Of a DNA stretch of 64,000 bases, positions 26,223-34,580 are shown one piece after another; the stretch's first letter is position 1, and every line of letters starts with the position of its first letter. The translations under genes and the position numbers were made by a program. Below the pieces are notes generated by a model. It saw nothing but the letters and a program-made list of their open reading frames with translations. It searched no databases and was not told the origin of the DNA. The DNA comes from Pontibacter russatus (lineage in GTDB: Bacteria > Bacteroidota > Bacteroidia > Cytophagales > Hymenobacteraceae). The stretch is taken from contig NZ_CP047984.1 of assembly GCF_009931655.1 (NCBI RefSeq), forward strand, positions 4,729,001-4,793,000, read 5' to 3'.

Positions 26223-27424
26223 CTTCCCACAAACTCCTTCACCTTCTCAATCACGAACGCCTGCTCCTCCTGCGTGAGCGAGGGGTACATGGGCAGGCTG
26301 AGGCACTCGGCGTAGTACCGCTCCGCCTCCGGGAAGTCGCCCCGGCCGTGGCCCAGGCTGCGGTAGTAGGGCATGGTGTGCGCCGGGATGTAATGCACCT
26401 GGGCGTAGATGCTGTGCTGGCGCAGAAAGTCATACAGCCCTTTGCGGTCCGGCACCCGGATGACGTACAGGTGGTAGGCGTGGCCTGTCTCGCCCTCCGC
26501 GCCCAGGGCGGCTGGCTCGGTGTGCAGCGGCTCAATCCCTGCTACGTCTTTGAAAGCGGCGTCATATATCCTGGCGATGCCCTTGCGCCTGGCCAGCCCG
26601 GCGTCGGCGCGCTGCAGCTGTGAGATGCCGAGGGCGCAGAGCATGTCGGGGAGGCGGTAGTTGTAACCCAGCTCCTGCATCTCCATATACCAGCCGCCGT
26701 CGTTTCCCTCCGTCTCCTCCGGGTCGCGGGTGATGCCGTGGGTGCGCAGCCTCAGCAGCTTTCTATATAGGGCTTCGTTGTTGGTGGTGACCATGCCGCC
26801 CTCGCCGGTGGCGATGTGCTTGACGGGGTGGAAGGAGAAGATGGCCAGGTCGGCGTAGGCCCCGTTGCCGCACAGCTGCCGCCGGCCTTTGCTGTCGTAG
26901 AAGAAGCCGCCCGGCGCGTGCGCCGCGTCCTCTATAAGCCACAGCCCGTGCTCGTCCGCCAGCCTCCGGAACGCCTCCATGTCCACCGGGTTGCCCGCGA
27001 AGTCCACCGGGATGATGCCGCTGAAATAGCCTTGCGGCTTGCTCTCGAGCAGCTGCCGCACCTTGTTTATATCCAGCAGGGCGGTGGCGGGGTCGATGTC
27101 GGCGAAGGCCACGGTGCCGCCGCAGTAGCGCACGCAGTTGGCCGAGGCAACGAAGGTGATGGGCGTGGTGATGACCCGCGAAGACTCGTTCACGCCCAGG
27201 GCCAGCGCGCAGAGGTGCAGCGCCGCGGTGCCGTTGGAGACCGCCACCGCATAGGTGGCGCCCACGTAGTCGGCGAAGGCCCGCTCGAACTCGGCCACCC
27301 GTGGCCCCTGCGTCAGGAAGTCTGAGCGCAGCGTGTCCGCCACGGCCTCGATGTCGGCCTCCGTGATGTGCTGCCTACCGTAGGGGATGGGCTTGTTCGG
27401 GTTGTGTTCAGCGCTCTGAGTCAT
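26219..27424 (-). CDS. pseC: UDP-4-keto-6-deoxy-AltNAc C4 aminotransferase
   Basis: A 401-residue PLP enzyme of the DegT family that aminates the 4-keto intermediate in the second step of pseudaminic acid synthesis. IPYGRQHITEADI (13-25) is the PseC form of the N-terminus. NGTAALHLCALALGV (64-78), IEDAAHAPGG and FSFHPVKHIATGEGG with Lys 202 follow. It overlaps pseF by four bases at its end. Its ATG is preceded by the intergenic inverted repeat at 27432-27537, which separates it from pseB. Confidence 0.93.
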   Translation of the reverse strand: MTQSAEHNPNKPIPYGRQHITEADIEAVADTLRSDFLTQGPRVAEFERAFADYVGATYAVAVSNGTAALHLCALALGVNESSRVITTPITFVASANCVRYCGGTVAFADIDPATALLDINKVRQLLESKPQGYFSGIIPVDFAGNPVDMEAFRRLADEHGLWLIEDAAHAPGGFFYDSKGRRQLCGNGAYADLAIFSFHPVKHIATGEGGMVTTNNEALYRKLLRLRTHGITRDPEETEGNDGGWYMEMQELGYNYRLPDMLCALGISQLQRADAGLARRKGIARIYDAAFKDVAGIEPLHTEPAALGAEGETGHAYHLYVIRVPDRKGLYDFLRQHSIYAQVHYIPAHTMPYYRSLGHGRGDFPEAERYYAECLSLPMYPSLTQEEQAFVIEKVKEFVGR

Positions 27425-27431
27425 CTTTATA

Positions 27432-27537
27432 TAATTAGAAATGAAAAATTAGAAATGAAGCATAGCACGATAACAGGGGATGCTTTATATATAAACCCGC
27501 CCTATATGTCTTCACCCATTTCTAATTTCTAATTCAT
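27432..27537. repeat. AATTAGAAATG inverted repeat between pseB and pseC
   Basis: Two direct copies of AATTAGAAATG (27433-27443, 27448-27458) face inverted copies at 27517-27537, forming a large imperfect dyad over the 123-bp gap between pseC and pseB. TATATA runs lie in the loop. The same word builds the dyad after fsa at 14840-14917. Being inside the pse gene series, it could affect transcript level or stability downstream of pseB. Confidence 0.55.
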
Positions 27538-27547
27538 GATTTCTAAA

Positions 27548-28567
27548 TTAAACGGTAAAGTTCGGGTCCACGTGCTCGCGGATTTCGTCGCGCAACTGCT
27601 CGACACTGAGCCACTCCTTGTTGGTGCCGGAGTTATATTTAAAGCCCATCTCCACCATCTTTCCGCCGTGCGCTCGCAGAAATTCCTCCGTTTTCCAGGT
27701 GGGGGTAGAGGGGAGAATGATATAATACTTTTCTAATTCCACCGTGTTCAGGGAATCGGTCTCTGTTATCATCTCCTCGTGCAGTTTCTCGCCCGGCCGG
27801 ATGCCGACAACCTCTTGTTTGCAGTTGGGGCCGATGGCCTCAGCCATATCCGTAATTACGTACGAGGGAATTTTGGGGACGAAAATCTCCCCGCCCCAGT
27901 GTTGCTCCAGCGCATGGAACACCAACTCAACGCCTTCCTCCAGGGATATGTTGAAACGCGTCATCTCCGGGTGTGTGATAGGCAGCACGCCTTCAGCCCG
28001 CTTCTTCAGAAAGAAAGGAACCACGGAACCCCGGGAGCCGATTACGTTGCCGTAGCGCACCACCGAGAAGCGGATGTCGCGCTTGCCTTTCATGTTGTTG
28101 GCGGCTACAAACAGCTTGTCGGAGCAGAGCTTGGTGGCACCGTACAGGTTGATGGGCGCGGCCGCTTTGTCTGTGGAGAGCGCCACCACGTCTTTCACGC
28201 CACAGTCCAGCGCGGCGTTGATAATGTTCTCGGCACCCAGAATGTTGGTTTTGATGCACTCCATCGGGTTGTACTCGGCGGCAGGCACCTGCTTCATGGC
28301 AGCAGCGTGTACGATGATGTCGATGCCCTCGCAGGCGCGCTTGAAGCGCTGGCCGTCGCGCACGTCGCCAATAAAGTAGCGGATGGAGTTGTACTTGCTG
28401 TGCGGGAAAACCTGGGCCATCTCAAACTGCTTCAGCTCGTCGCGCGAGTAGATGGCGAGGCGCTTCACCTGCGGGAAACGCGCGTATACCATCTCCACGA
28501 ACTTTTTTCCGAAAGAGCCGGTGCCGCCGGTTACTAATATAGACTTATGATTCAGGTCTAATGCCAT
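27548..28567 (-). CDS. pseB: UDP-GlcNAc 4,6-dehydratase (inverting)
   Basis: A 339-residue short-chain dehydrogenase-type enzyme that carries out the first step of pseudaminic acid synthesis, dehydration with C5 epimerisation of UDP-GlcNAc. The NAD loop GGTGSFGKKF (14-23), SRDELKQFEMA, HAAAMKQVPAAEYNPMECIKTN and the catalytic block STDKAAAPINLYGATK (Asp-Lys and Tyr-x3-Lys) are all present in PseB form. It is the first gene of the pse series on the minus strand. A candidate -7 element was not found with confidence. Confidence 0.94.
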   Translation of the reverse strand: MALDLNHKSILVTGGTGSFGKKFVEMVYARFPQVKRLAIYSRDELKQFEMAQVFPHSKYNSIRYFIGDVRDGQRFKRACEGIDIIVHAAAMKQVPAAEYNPMECIKTNILGAENIINAALDCGVKDVVALSTDKAAAPINLYGATKLCSDKLFVAANNMKGKRDIRFSVVRYGNVIGSRGSVVPFFLKKRAEGVLPITHPEMTRFNISLEEGVELVFHALEQHWGGEIFVPKIPSYVITDMAEAIGPNCKQEVVGIRPGEKLHEEMITETDSLNTVELEKYYIILPSTPTWKTEEFLRAHGGKMVEMGFKYNSGTNKEWLSVEQLRDEIREHVDPNFTV

Positions 28568-28671
28568 GGATATATATGAATGATGCGACGGGCTGCTTGT
28601 GTCGCCCGATGCGGCGCAAGTTACTCGTTTTTCGGCACAAGTTTATATATGGCTGGTGCGCCCCGGCAGCC

Positions 28672-30000
28672 TTATCTGTGCCGCGTCAGCTTTTTCACCA
28701 CCGCTGCGAGTTCCGCTGTCAGGGCTCTCCTGGAGTAGCGGGCGTGGTTTATATAGGGCAGGTCCTGGTTGGGGTTGATGAGCCAGGCCTTGCTGAGCTG
28801 CGTCAGGTGGTCCACCATCAGGTCGTAGGCGGTGTAATGGAAAAGCCGCCCGGCGCCGCACTCGTCTATGATGCGGTCGGTGTCGGAGTGGACGGGACCC
28901 AGGCAGATGATGGGCTTGTTGGAGGCCAGATACTCAAACAGCTTGCCCGGCACGTTGGCATACACAGTGTCCACATCGGCAATGGCCAGCAGCAGCACGG
29001 TGCTCTGCATCAGGTACTGGATGGCCTGCTCGTGCGGCACGTAGGGGATGAACTCGGTGATGCCCAAAACCCCAGCTTTCTCAATGCGCTTCTTCACACC
29101 CTCCGACACCTGGCCCACGAAGCGCAGCCTGTAAGACACCTTGCTGTGTACCGACATCATATGCGCCAGCGCCTTCAGGAACACGTCGATGTTATAGCTC
29201 TCGGTGATGGTGCCGGTGTAGGTAATCAGCAATTCATTTTCAGGCGGGGCCGAGGGATCTATAAAATCATCCTCGTCGTAGCCGTTCGGTATCACATGAA
29301 TCTTGTCCGCGCTGATGTTCACGGGCTTGTTGAGGAAGAGCCGTTTGGTGTCCTCGCTCGTCACGATGATGGCGTCGGCCTGCTCCAGCACCTGCCGCTC
29401 ATATTTCTCGTCGAGCCGCCTGGCCAGCGGCGTGTGGTGCAGCTGGTCGTAGTAGTGGATGTTGGTCCAGGGGTCGCGCAGGTCCGCTATCCAGGGCAGG
29501 TGGAATTGCTTCTTGAGCTTCATGCCGATGAGCTGGGTGGAGTGCGGGGGGCTGGTGGTGATGACAGCTTTATATGTGCCGTCCTGCAGCAACTCACCCG
29601 CCTTTTTCAGCGCGTGCTTGTTCCAGCCCACGCGGGCATCAGGTATAAACAGGTTGCCCCGCACAAACTTGAACAGCTTGTCCACCACCGTGTCTGCCTT
29701 CTTCTGGTTGGCGAAGCCGCTGAACGGGATTTCTTTTTTGCCCGTCAGCTTCTTGTAATATTCGAAAGGCTCAGTGGTGGGCGTGCGGCGTACCTGCAGG
29801 CCCTGCGGCACTTCTTTCTCAAAGGAAGGGTCAAGGACAGGGTAGGAAGCCTGCTTTTCGTCCACCGTCAGCACGGTGGGCTGCACCCCGAACTGCGGAA
29901 AATACTTGCAGAACTTGAGCCCGCGCTGCACGCCCGGCCCCCCCGAAGGAGGCCAGTAATAGGATATATAGAGGAGGTTGGTGGTGTCGGGTTTTTCCAA
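28672..30000 (-). CDS. GT4-family glycosyltransferase
   Basis: A 442-residue GT-B enzyme. The N-terminus LLYISYYWPPSGGPGVQRGLKF is typical of Bacteroidetes GT4 proteins that build surface glycans; WIADLRDPWTN, VIPNGYDEDDF, ITYTGTITESYNIDVFLKAL and NVPGKLFEYLASNKPIICLG mark the acceptor and donor domains. No ATG is available near the start; a TTG gives the family N-terminus and an in-frame stop lies eight codons upstream. It lies 104 bp upstream of pseB on the same strand and may serve the same glycan. Confidence 0.85.
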   Translation of the reverse strand: MEKPDTTNLLYISYYWPPSGGPGVQRGLKFCKYFPQFGVQPTVLTVDEKQASYPVLDPSFEKEVPQGLQVRRTPTTEPFEYYKKLTGKKEIPFSGFANQKKADTVVDKLFKFVRGNLFIPDARVGWNKHALKKAGELLQDGTYKAVITTSPPHSTQLIGMKLKKQFHLPWIADLRDPWTNIHYYDQLHHTPLARRLDEKYERQVLEQADAIIVTSEDTKRLFLNKPVNISADKIHVIPNGYDEDDFIDPSAPPENELLITYTGTITESYNIDVFLKALAHMMSVHSKVSYRLRFVGQVSEGVKKRIEKAGVLGITEFIPYVPHEQAIQYLMQSTVLLLAIADVDTVYANVPGKLFEYLASNKPIICLGPVHSDTDRIIDECGAGRLFHYTAYDLMVDHLTQLSKAWLINPNQDLPYINHARYSRRALTAELAAVVKKLTRHR

Positions 30001-30198
30001 TGGCTTTTCGCTGCTTTCCTGTCATCTCAAATATAATGATAATATTACGCACATGGGCACGCGCTGTTTCTAATGTCGCCTGTATGCGGGATAAGCGGCT
30101 GAGAATAAACACAGCCTTCCCGAATGCGCAATTCTCCTTTGCCAGGATTCGTATATCAGTAGGAGAATGCTTATTTTTGCAGGTAAACCCAGAGAAAG

Positions 30199-31536
30199 AT
30201 GTTTGATAATTTAAGTAACAAATTAGAGCAAGCCTTCAAGACGCTGAAAGGCCAGGGAAGCATCACCGAAATCAACGTGGCGCAAACCATCAAGGAGGTG
30301 CGCCGTGCCCTGGTGGATGCGGACGTAAACTATAAAGTTGCCAAAACCGTCACCGACAAAATCAAAGACGAGGCCATGGGCCGCGATGTGCTCATCGCCG
30401 TGTCGCCGGGGCAGCTGATGGTGAAGATTGTGCACGAGGAGCTGACCGAACTGATGGGCGGCCAAAAGCAGGACATCAACCTGAAAGGCGACCCGGCCAT
30501 TATCCTGATTGCGGGTTTGCAGGGCTCCGGTAAAACCACTTTCACCGGCAAGCTGGCCAACCACATCAAGCGCCAGGGCCGCAGCGTGCTGGTGGCCGCC
30601 TGCGACGTGTACCGCCCTGCTGCGATAAACCAGCTGCAGGTGCTGGCCGAGCAGGTGGGAGTAGAGGCCTACACTGAGCCGGAAAAAAAGAACCCCGTGC
30701 AGATTGCCCTCAATGCCATCGAGCACGCCCGCAAGACGAACAAGAAGGTAGTCATCATCGACACGGCCGGCCGCCTGGCCGTGGACGAGGCGATGATGAA
30801 GGAGATAGCCGAAATCAAGCAGGCCGTGAAGCCGTCGGAGACGCTGTTTGTGGTGGACTCCATGACAGGCCAGGATGCGGTGAACACCGCCAAAACCTTC
30901 AACGAGCGCATCAACTTCGATGGCGTGGTGCTGACGAAGCTGGACGGCGACTCGCGTGGCGGCGCGGCCCTTTCCATCCGGGCGGTGGTGGAGAAGCCCA
31001 TTAAGTTTATATCCACCGGGGAAAAAATGGAGGCGCTCGACCTGTTCTACCCGGACCGTATGGCGCAGCGAATCCTCGGCATGGGTGACGTGATCTCCCT
31101 GGTGGAGCGGGCGCAGCAGGCCTTTGACGAGGACGAGGCCAAGCGCATCAACAAGAAAATCCGCAAAAACCAGTTCAACTTCGACGACTTCCTGACCCAG
31201 CTGGAGCAGATCAAGAAGATGGGCGACATCAAAGACCTGGTAGGGATGATTCCGGGTGTGGGCAAGGCGCTGAAAGACGTGGAGATAGACGAGGGCGCGT
31301 TCAAACCAATTGAGGCCATCATCCGTTCCATGACGCCCGCTGAGCGCGAGAACCCCGACATGATCAGCGGCAGCCGCCGGCAGCGCATCGCCAAAGGCAG
31401 TGGCACCGACATTACGCAGGTCAACAACCTGATGAAGCAGTTCAACGACATGCGCAAAATGATGCGCTCGATGAACAAGATGTCGGGCAAGCGCGGCGGC
31501 CTGGGCAACCTGGCCAATATGATGAAGCAGCGCTAA
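30199..31536 (+). CDS. ffh: Signal recognition particle protein Ffh
   Basis: A 445-residue SRP54 GTPase that binds signal sequences and the SRP RNA and targets ribosomes to the membrane. The N domain is helical; the G domain has GLQGSGKTT (106-114), DTAGRL, TKLDGDSRGG and the GTGEK-like STGEKMEAL. The Met-rich M domain runs from about residue 325 to the end (KMMRSMNKMSGKRGG). TATTTTTG at 30172-30179 is a good -7 box 20 bases before the ATG, but its -33 partner is poor (TTCG). A bidirectional terminator follows. Confidence 0.97.
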   Translation: MFDNLSNKLEQAFKTLKGQGSITEINVAQTIKEVRRALVDADVNYKVAKTVTDKIKDEAMGRDVLIAVSPGQLMVKIVHEELTELMGGQKQDINLKGDPAIILIAGLQGSGKTTFTGKLANHIKRQGRSVLVAACDVYRPAAINQLQVLAEQVGVEAYTEPEKKNPVQIALNAIEHARKTNKKVVIIDTAGRLAVDEAMMKEIAEIKQAVKPSETLFVVDSMTGQDAVNTAKTFNERINFDGVVLTKLDGDSRGGAALSIRAVVEKPIKFISTGEKMEALDLFYPDRMAQRILGMGDVISLVERAQQAFDEDEAKRINKKIRKNQFNFDDFLTQLEQIKKMGDIKDLVGMIPGVGKALKDVEIDEGAFKPIEAIIRSMTPAERENPDMISGSRRQRIAKGSGTDITQVNNLMKQFNDMRKMMRSMNKMSGKRGGLGNLANMMKQR

Positions 31537-31562
31537 GCTATATATAATTTATTTATAAATGC

Positions 31563-31608
31563 AAAACAGCGGCGGCTGCACCGGATAAGGAGCAGCCGCC
31601 GCTGTTTT
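31563..31608. terminator. Bidirectional terminator between ffh and guaD
   Basis: A 17-bp perfect stem (31563-31579 with 31592-31608) built on AACAGCGGCGGCTGC, with a 12-base loop. A's flank it on the left and T's on the right (TTTTTT at 31605-31610), so it can stop the convergent genes ffh (+) and guaD (-). Confidence 0.92.
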
Positions 31609-31642
31609 TTCACCTGCAGGTAACGGCAGCTTTATATATAAT

Positions 31643-32122
31643 TTAGTAGCTTTTCCGATCCGCATACTGCGCCCAGTCCTCAAACACTTTCTGGGCCTCA
31701 TCGGGCAGCAACTGCTGCATCGGGATCTTCCGTTCTGCCAGTGGCTTTCCGATTTCTTCATATATGAGCGCATCGTCAAAACCGATGCGGGCCGCATCCT
31801 GGCGGGTGTTGCCGTAGTACACTTTCCTGATCCTGGCCCAGTAGATGGCCCCGAGGCACATTGGGCAGGGTTCGCAACTGGTATATAGCTCGCAGTCAGA
31901 AAGGTCGAAGGTGTCCAGTGCCTCAGAAGCTTTCCGGATGGCGTCCACCTCGGCGTGGGCGGTGGGGTCCTTGGAAATAAGCACGTTGTTGAAGCCCCGC
32001 GCCACAATCTCCCCGTCCCGGACTACCACGGCACCGAACGGCCCGCCATATCCCTGTCTCATCTTATCTTCTGAAAGGCGTATGGCCTCCCGCATAAATG
32101 TCTGGTCTTGATTCATATGCAT
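31643..32122 (-). CDS. guaD: Guanine deaminase (CDA-fold)
   Basis: A 159-residue zinc deaminase of the cytidine-deaminase fold. PTAHAEVDAIRKA holds the zinc His and the proton-shuttle Glu; SCEPCPMCLGAIYWARI holds the two zinc Cys. The rest (GGPFGAVVVRDGEIVARGFNN, GFDDALIYEEIGKP, FEDWAQYADRKSY) agrees with B. subtilis GuaD rather than the tRNA deaminase TadA. It converts guanine to xanthine in purine breakdown or salvage. Two ATGs (32122 and 32116) are possible starts. Confidence 0.85.
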   Translation of the reverse strand: MHMNQDQTFMREAIRLSEDKMRQGYGGPFGAVVVRDGEIVARGFNNVLISKDPTAHAEVDAIRKASEALDTFDLSDCELYTSCEPCPMCLGAIYWARIRKVYYGNTRQDAARIGFDDALIYEEIGKPLAERKIPMQQLLPDEAQKVFEDWAQYADRKSY

Positions 32123-32211
32123 TCTGATGAGGTTATGCCCTCTTGCCGGAGGCGTGATTATATCTAATGAACTTCTCTGCGTATATACTCTAACGCTATA
32201 TATACTTCCCT

Positions 32212-32652
32212 ATGCCGCTGTTCGTTTTGCTTTCCCTCTTCAGCTTTGTCCTCCAGTTATACGCAGCGCCTCAGCAGGGTGTGGCTGCCGCAGGCGCTCC
32301 CGCACAGGATGCTGGGCAGCTATTGACAGACGAATGGGCGCTGCGCGAACACCTTGCTGAGAAGGACGGGACTTACGCACCGGAGCTGCCCCTCGATTCC
32401 CTTACGCTGGTGCTGTTTGATGATCAGACGTATCAACTTACACGCACAAGACCTGCATCGGTGGAATGGGGGAAATGGGAACTGAACGACAATAATGACC
32501 TGATTAGCGTGCAGGTGACGAACCTGGATGGTTACTCCACACTCAGCGCCATGCTGGGCCGCTGGCGGATCAGGAAACTGACCCCGCAGCAATTAATCCT
32601 GAAGCCCTTTGGCGCAGGCAATCAGTACCTGGTGTTTGAGCGGGCGCGGTGA
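32212..32652 (+). CDS. Hypothetical exported protein, lipocalin-like pattern
   Basis: A 146-residue protein with a signal peptide (MPLFVLLSLFSFVLQLYAAP). The mature part has alternating beta strands: a block SLTLVLFDDQTYQLTRTRP, then WGKWELNDNNDLISVQVTN, and ending RKLTPQQLILKPFGAGNQYLVFERAR. This pattern is seen in small lipocalin-like proteins of Bacteroidetes, but no signature is decisive. Function is unknown. It is divergent from guaD and separated from it by 89 bp. A hairpin follows at 32668-32720. Confidence 0.65.
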   Translation: MPLFVLLSLFSFVLQLYAAPQQGVAAAGAPAQDAGQLLTDEWALREHLAEKDGTYAPELPLDSLTLVLFDDQTYQLTRTRPASVEWGKWELNDNNDLISVQVTNLDGYSTLSAMLGRWRIRKLTPQQLILKPFGAGNQYLVFERAR

Positions 32653-32667
32653 AACCGCCACAAAAAA

Positions 32668-32720
32668 ATAGCTTACACGACACTTGTGCTGAAACATCGC
32701 ATACTCGTCGCGTAAGCTAT
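32668..32720. terminator. Possible terminator hairpin after the 32212 gene
   Basis: ATAGCTTACACGAC (32668-32681) pairs with GTCGCGTAAGCTAT (32707-32720) with one mismatch, across a 25-base loop. The T run is stronger on the minus strand (complement of 32662-32668), so its role for the plus-strand gene is unsure. No other feature is seen in the 283-bp gap to the next gene apart from several TATATA runs. Confidence 0.35.
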
Positions 32721-32935
32721 CCCTATTTTCCCCTGAAGGTATAGGATGGGTGGTTTTTTCCTCGTCCGAATATATATAAGTACGCGGTGTGGCGGGCATG
32801 GTTCGGGTGGCATTGCTGCTGATGGAAATATATATAACACGAGTTCCGCCTCCTGCCGGTGCAGGGACAGGCTTTCGGGAATATCCAATCCAGGATGCGT
32901 GCGTATCAAAGCATGGAGCCTATATATACACTGCT

Positions 32936-33540
32936 ATGAAAAAAGGATTTATACATGCATTAATGGTTAGCCTGCTCGTCAGCCTGACCAGCCTGGGAAG
33001 CTGCACCACCGCGCGCGAGAGCGAGGTGGAAGACGAGTTGAGCGAGTTCAGAAACTGGGTGAACCGCGAAACCTCGCAGCTCGCCAGCCGCACCGAGGAA
33101 GACTGGGAACAGGCGAAGCAGGACTTTAAGGTGCGCACGCGGGAGCTTGACCAGAAACAGGAACAGTTTTCGGAGGAACTGCAGGAAGAGTACCGGCAGT
33201 TGAAGCAGGAGTTCACCGAGGCCGATGAGTCCTACGAGAGCGTCCGGCAGGAGGCGCTTATGGCGGAGTGGGGGGGGAACTGCTGGGCCAGTGGGCCGAC
33301 ATGGACACGCTTAACGCTGCCAACATACGCGAAGCCTATATCACGTTCATGGAAAACGTGCGTGCCCAGAAATCCGAGTGGGCCGATGCGGACTGGGAGA
33401 TGGCCAAAATGGTGCTGGAGCGGCTGAACAAGCGCAAGGATGCAATCAGCGCCGATATTGACACAGACTCGGAGGTAAAAATCAAGGCCCTGCAGATGGA
33501 GTTCCTGACACTGGAGACAGCCGCCGACATCAGCGACTAA
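32936..33540 (+). pseudogene. Coiled-coil lipoprotein gene, frameshifted at a G8 run
   Basis: The first frame starts at the ATG at 32936 with a lipoprotein signal (MVSLLVSLTSLGSC) followed by an acidic coiled coil (EDWEQAKQDFKVRTRELDQK, QEEYRQLKQEF). At a run of eight G residues (33270-33277) the frame is lost; the coding continues in another frame (GELLGQWADMDTLNAANI, then EAYITFMENVRAQ and ADWEMAKMVLERLN) to the stop at 33538-33540. Adding one G would restore a protein of about 201 residues. The second half is homologous to the gene at 16164-16826. It may be a true pseudogene, an on/off length variant, or an assembly error. Confidence 0.75.
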
Positions 33541-34136
33541 ACAATGATGCGCCCCTCCCGCGCGTCGCCGTAAAGCACCGACTGCCCCGCCTCGTGCCGG
33601 TAGCCGCTGAGCCAGGCAAGCGCGGCGTCGAACTGGTGCCAGTTCCGGGGTTGCTCCTGTAACTGAAAGGGAAGCAGGCCCTGCAATGCCGCTGCGAAAG
33701 CAGGGAGCGCGGCAGGGTCTTTTTTGTAGCCCTGCAGTTCGGGCAGCAGCAGGCGAATCAGGGCCGAGGGATATGTTTCGAGTGCTGCCACGCCATTTTG
33801 AGCCAGTTGCGCCCGCAACTGGATGGCCCGCGCCGTCAGTCCCCCGATAAACATCGGCGACATGGCCTGCAACTCCCGGTCGGCCTGTCGGTAAAAGTAG
33901 TCGGATGCAGCGGAGTGGGTGGCCTGGCCGTATATAGCAGGCAGCGTCAGCGGGGCGTCTATATATACCACCTTTGCCTGCTGCTGCAGCACCAGTTCAC
34001 GCAGCCATCTGTCTGCATCCTGGCCCGCCTGGCTCTGCCATACGCGCAATTTCCCCTCAGCCAGCATGGCAGCGGCGGTGGTGCCCGCCATTTTAGCGCC
34101 GTAGTCGACACCCATGTGCTGCGTTCTCTCTTCCAT
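33537..34136 (-). CDS. DUF429-like protein (RNase H-like fold)
   Basis: A protein of about 199 residues with GVDYGAKMAGTTAAAML near the start, where the Asp-containing strand resembles an RNase H-like fold, then VVYIDAPLTLPAIY and ALETYPSALIRLLLPELQGYKK, which fit DUF429. The family has predicted nuclease-type active sites but no known role. The frame opens 23 codons further up; the ATG at 34136 or 34115 is likelier because the family begins at the DYG strand. Its stop overlaps that of the frameshifted lipoprotein gene on the other strand by four bases. Confidence 0.7.
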   Translation of the reverse strand: MEERTQHMGVDYGAKMAGTTAAAMLAEGKLRVWQSQAGQDADRWLRELVLQQQAKVVYIDAPLTLPAIYGQATHSAASDYFYRQADRELQAMSPMFIGGLTARAIQLRAQLAQNGVAALETYPSALIRLLLPELQGYKKDPAALPAFAAALQGLLPFQLQEQPRNWHQFDAALAWLSGYRHEAGQSVLYGDAREGRIIV

Positions 34137-34405
34137 ATAGGATAGCTTCAGTGACAATTTGACGGAAAACCCATGCGTTCCGTTAGTTCCTCTTACGCAG
34201 GCCATTGGCTTGGTTACAATCCTTTTCGGATTTGAGAAAACAGCGCCGGTTTATATTCCTGTTTCAGAAGCAAATTTAAACTGTTTTCGATGAAGCAATT
34301 AGCCGGGCGAGGGACTACAGGGGCTGTGTTAAACCAAAGCTGGACATTATTTCACCTTCATATTTGACTTGCTTTCGGACCTTTTAAAATATTTCTGCGT
34401 GTCGG

Positions 34406-34437
34406 TTTGGAGATGAGCTAAATATGCTTTTTATTTG
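34406..34437 (+). promoter_or_regulatory. Candidate promoter of the Cys-leader/TonB receptor unit
   Basis: TTTG (34406-34409), a 20-base gap and TTTATTTG (34430-34437) match the Bacteroidetes consensus with one mismatch in the -7 box (A to T at the second base). It would place the transcript start near 34442, about 40 bases before the small leader frame. Confidence 0.5.
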
Positions 34438-34481
34438 TCTACTTAATCTATAGGAAATATATAAATAACCATTCAAACGCC

Positions 34482-34580
34482 ATGAAAACAGTTTCTATAC
34501 ATGCTGGTCTTGACGTGCAGAGGTTTCTCCTTCCAAGTTATATATCCTGTTGTTGTTTCTGTAGCAGCGCTGTCCTCTAA
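34482..34580 (+). CDS. Possible Cys-rich leader peptide
   Basis: A 32-codon open frame beginning ATG AAA ACA, with residues 23-27 reading CCCFC, encoded by TGT TGT TGT TTC TGT. It lies between the candidate promoter and the TonB receptor gene, 358 bases before that gene's ATG. Clustered codons of one amino acid in a short leader are the hallmark of attenuation by ribosome stalling; Cys-run leaders are known before sulfur genes in other bacteria. The downstream genes (TauE/SafE exporter, Rrf2) agree with a sulfur link. It may also be a chance frame; nothing else in the window resembles it. Confidence 0.5.
   Translation: MKTVSIHAGLDVQRFLLPSYISCCCFCSSAVL

Noticed and set aside
28561-30036. Long plus-strand open frame of about 490 codons
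   Set aside because: It is antisense to pseB's start and to the whole GT4 gene at 28672-30000, whose protein is clearly real; long antisense frames are common in GC-rich genes.
32936-33540. Programmed ribosomal frameshift at the G8 run
   Set aside because: A run of G alone is not a typical slippery heptamer and no downstream pseudoknot is evident; a slipped homopolymer or read error is simpler.
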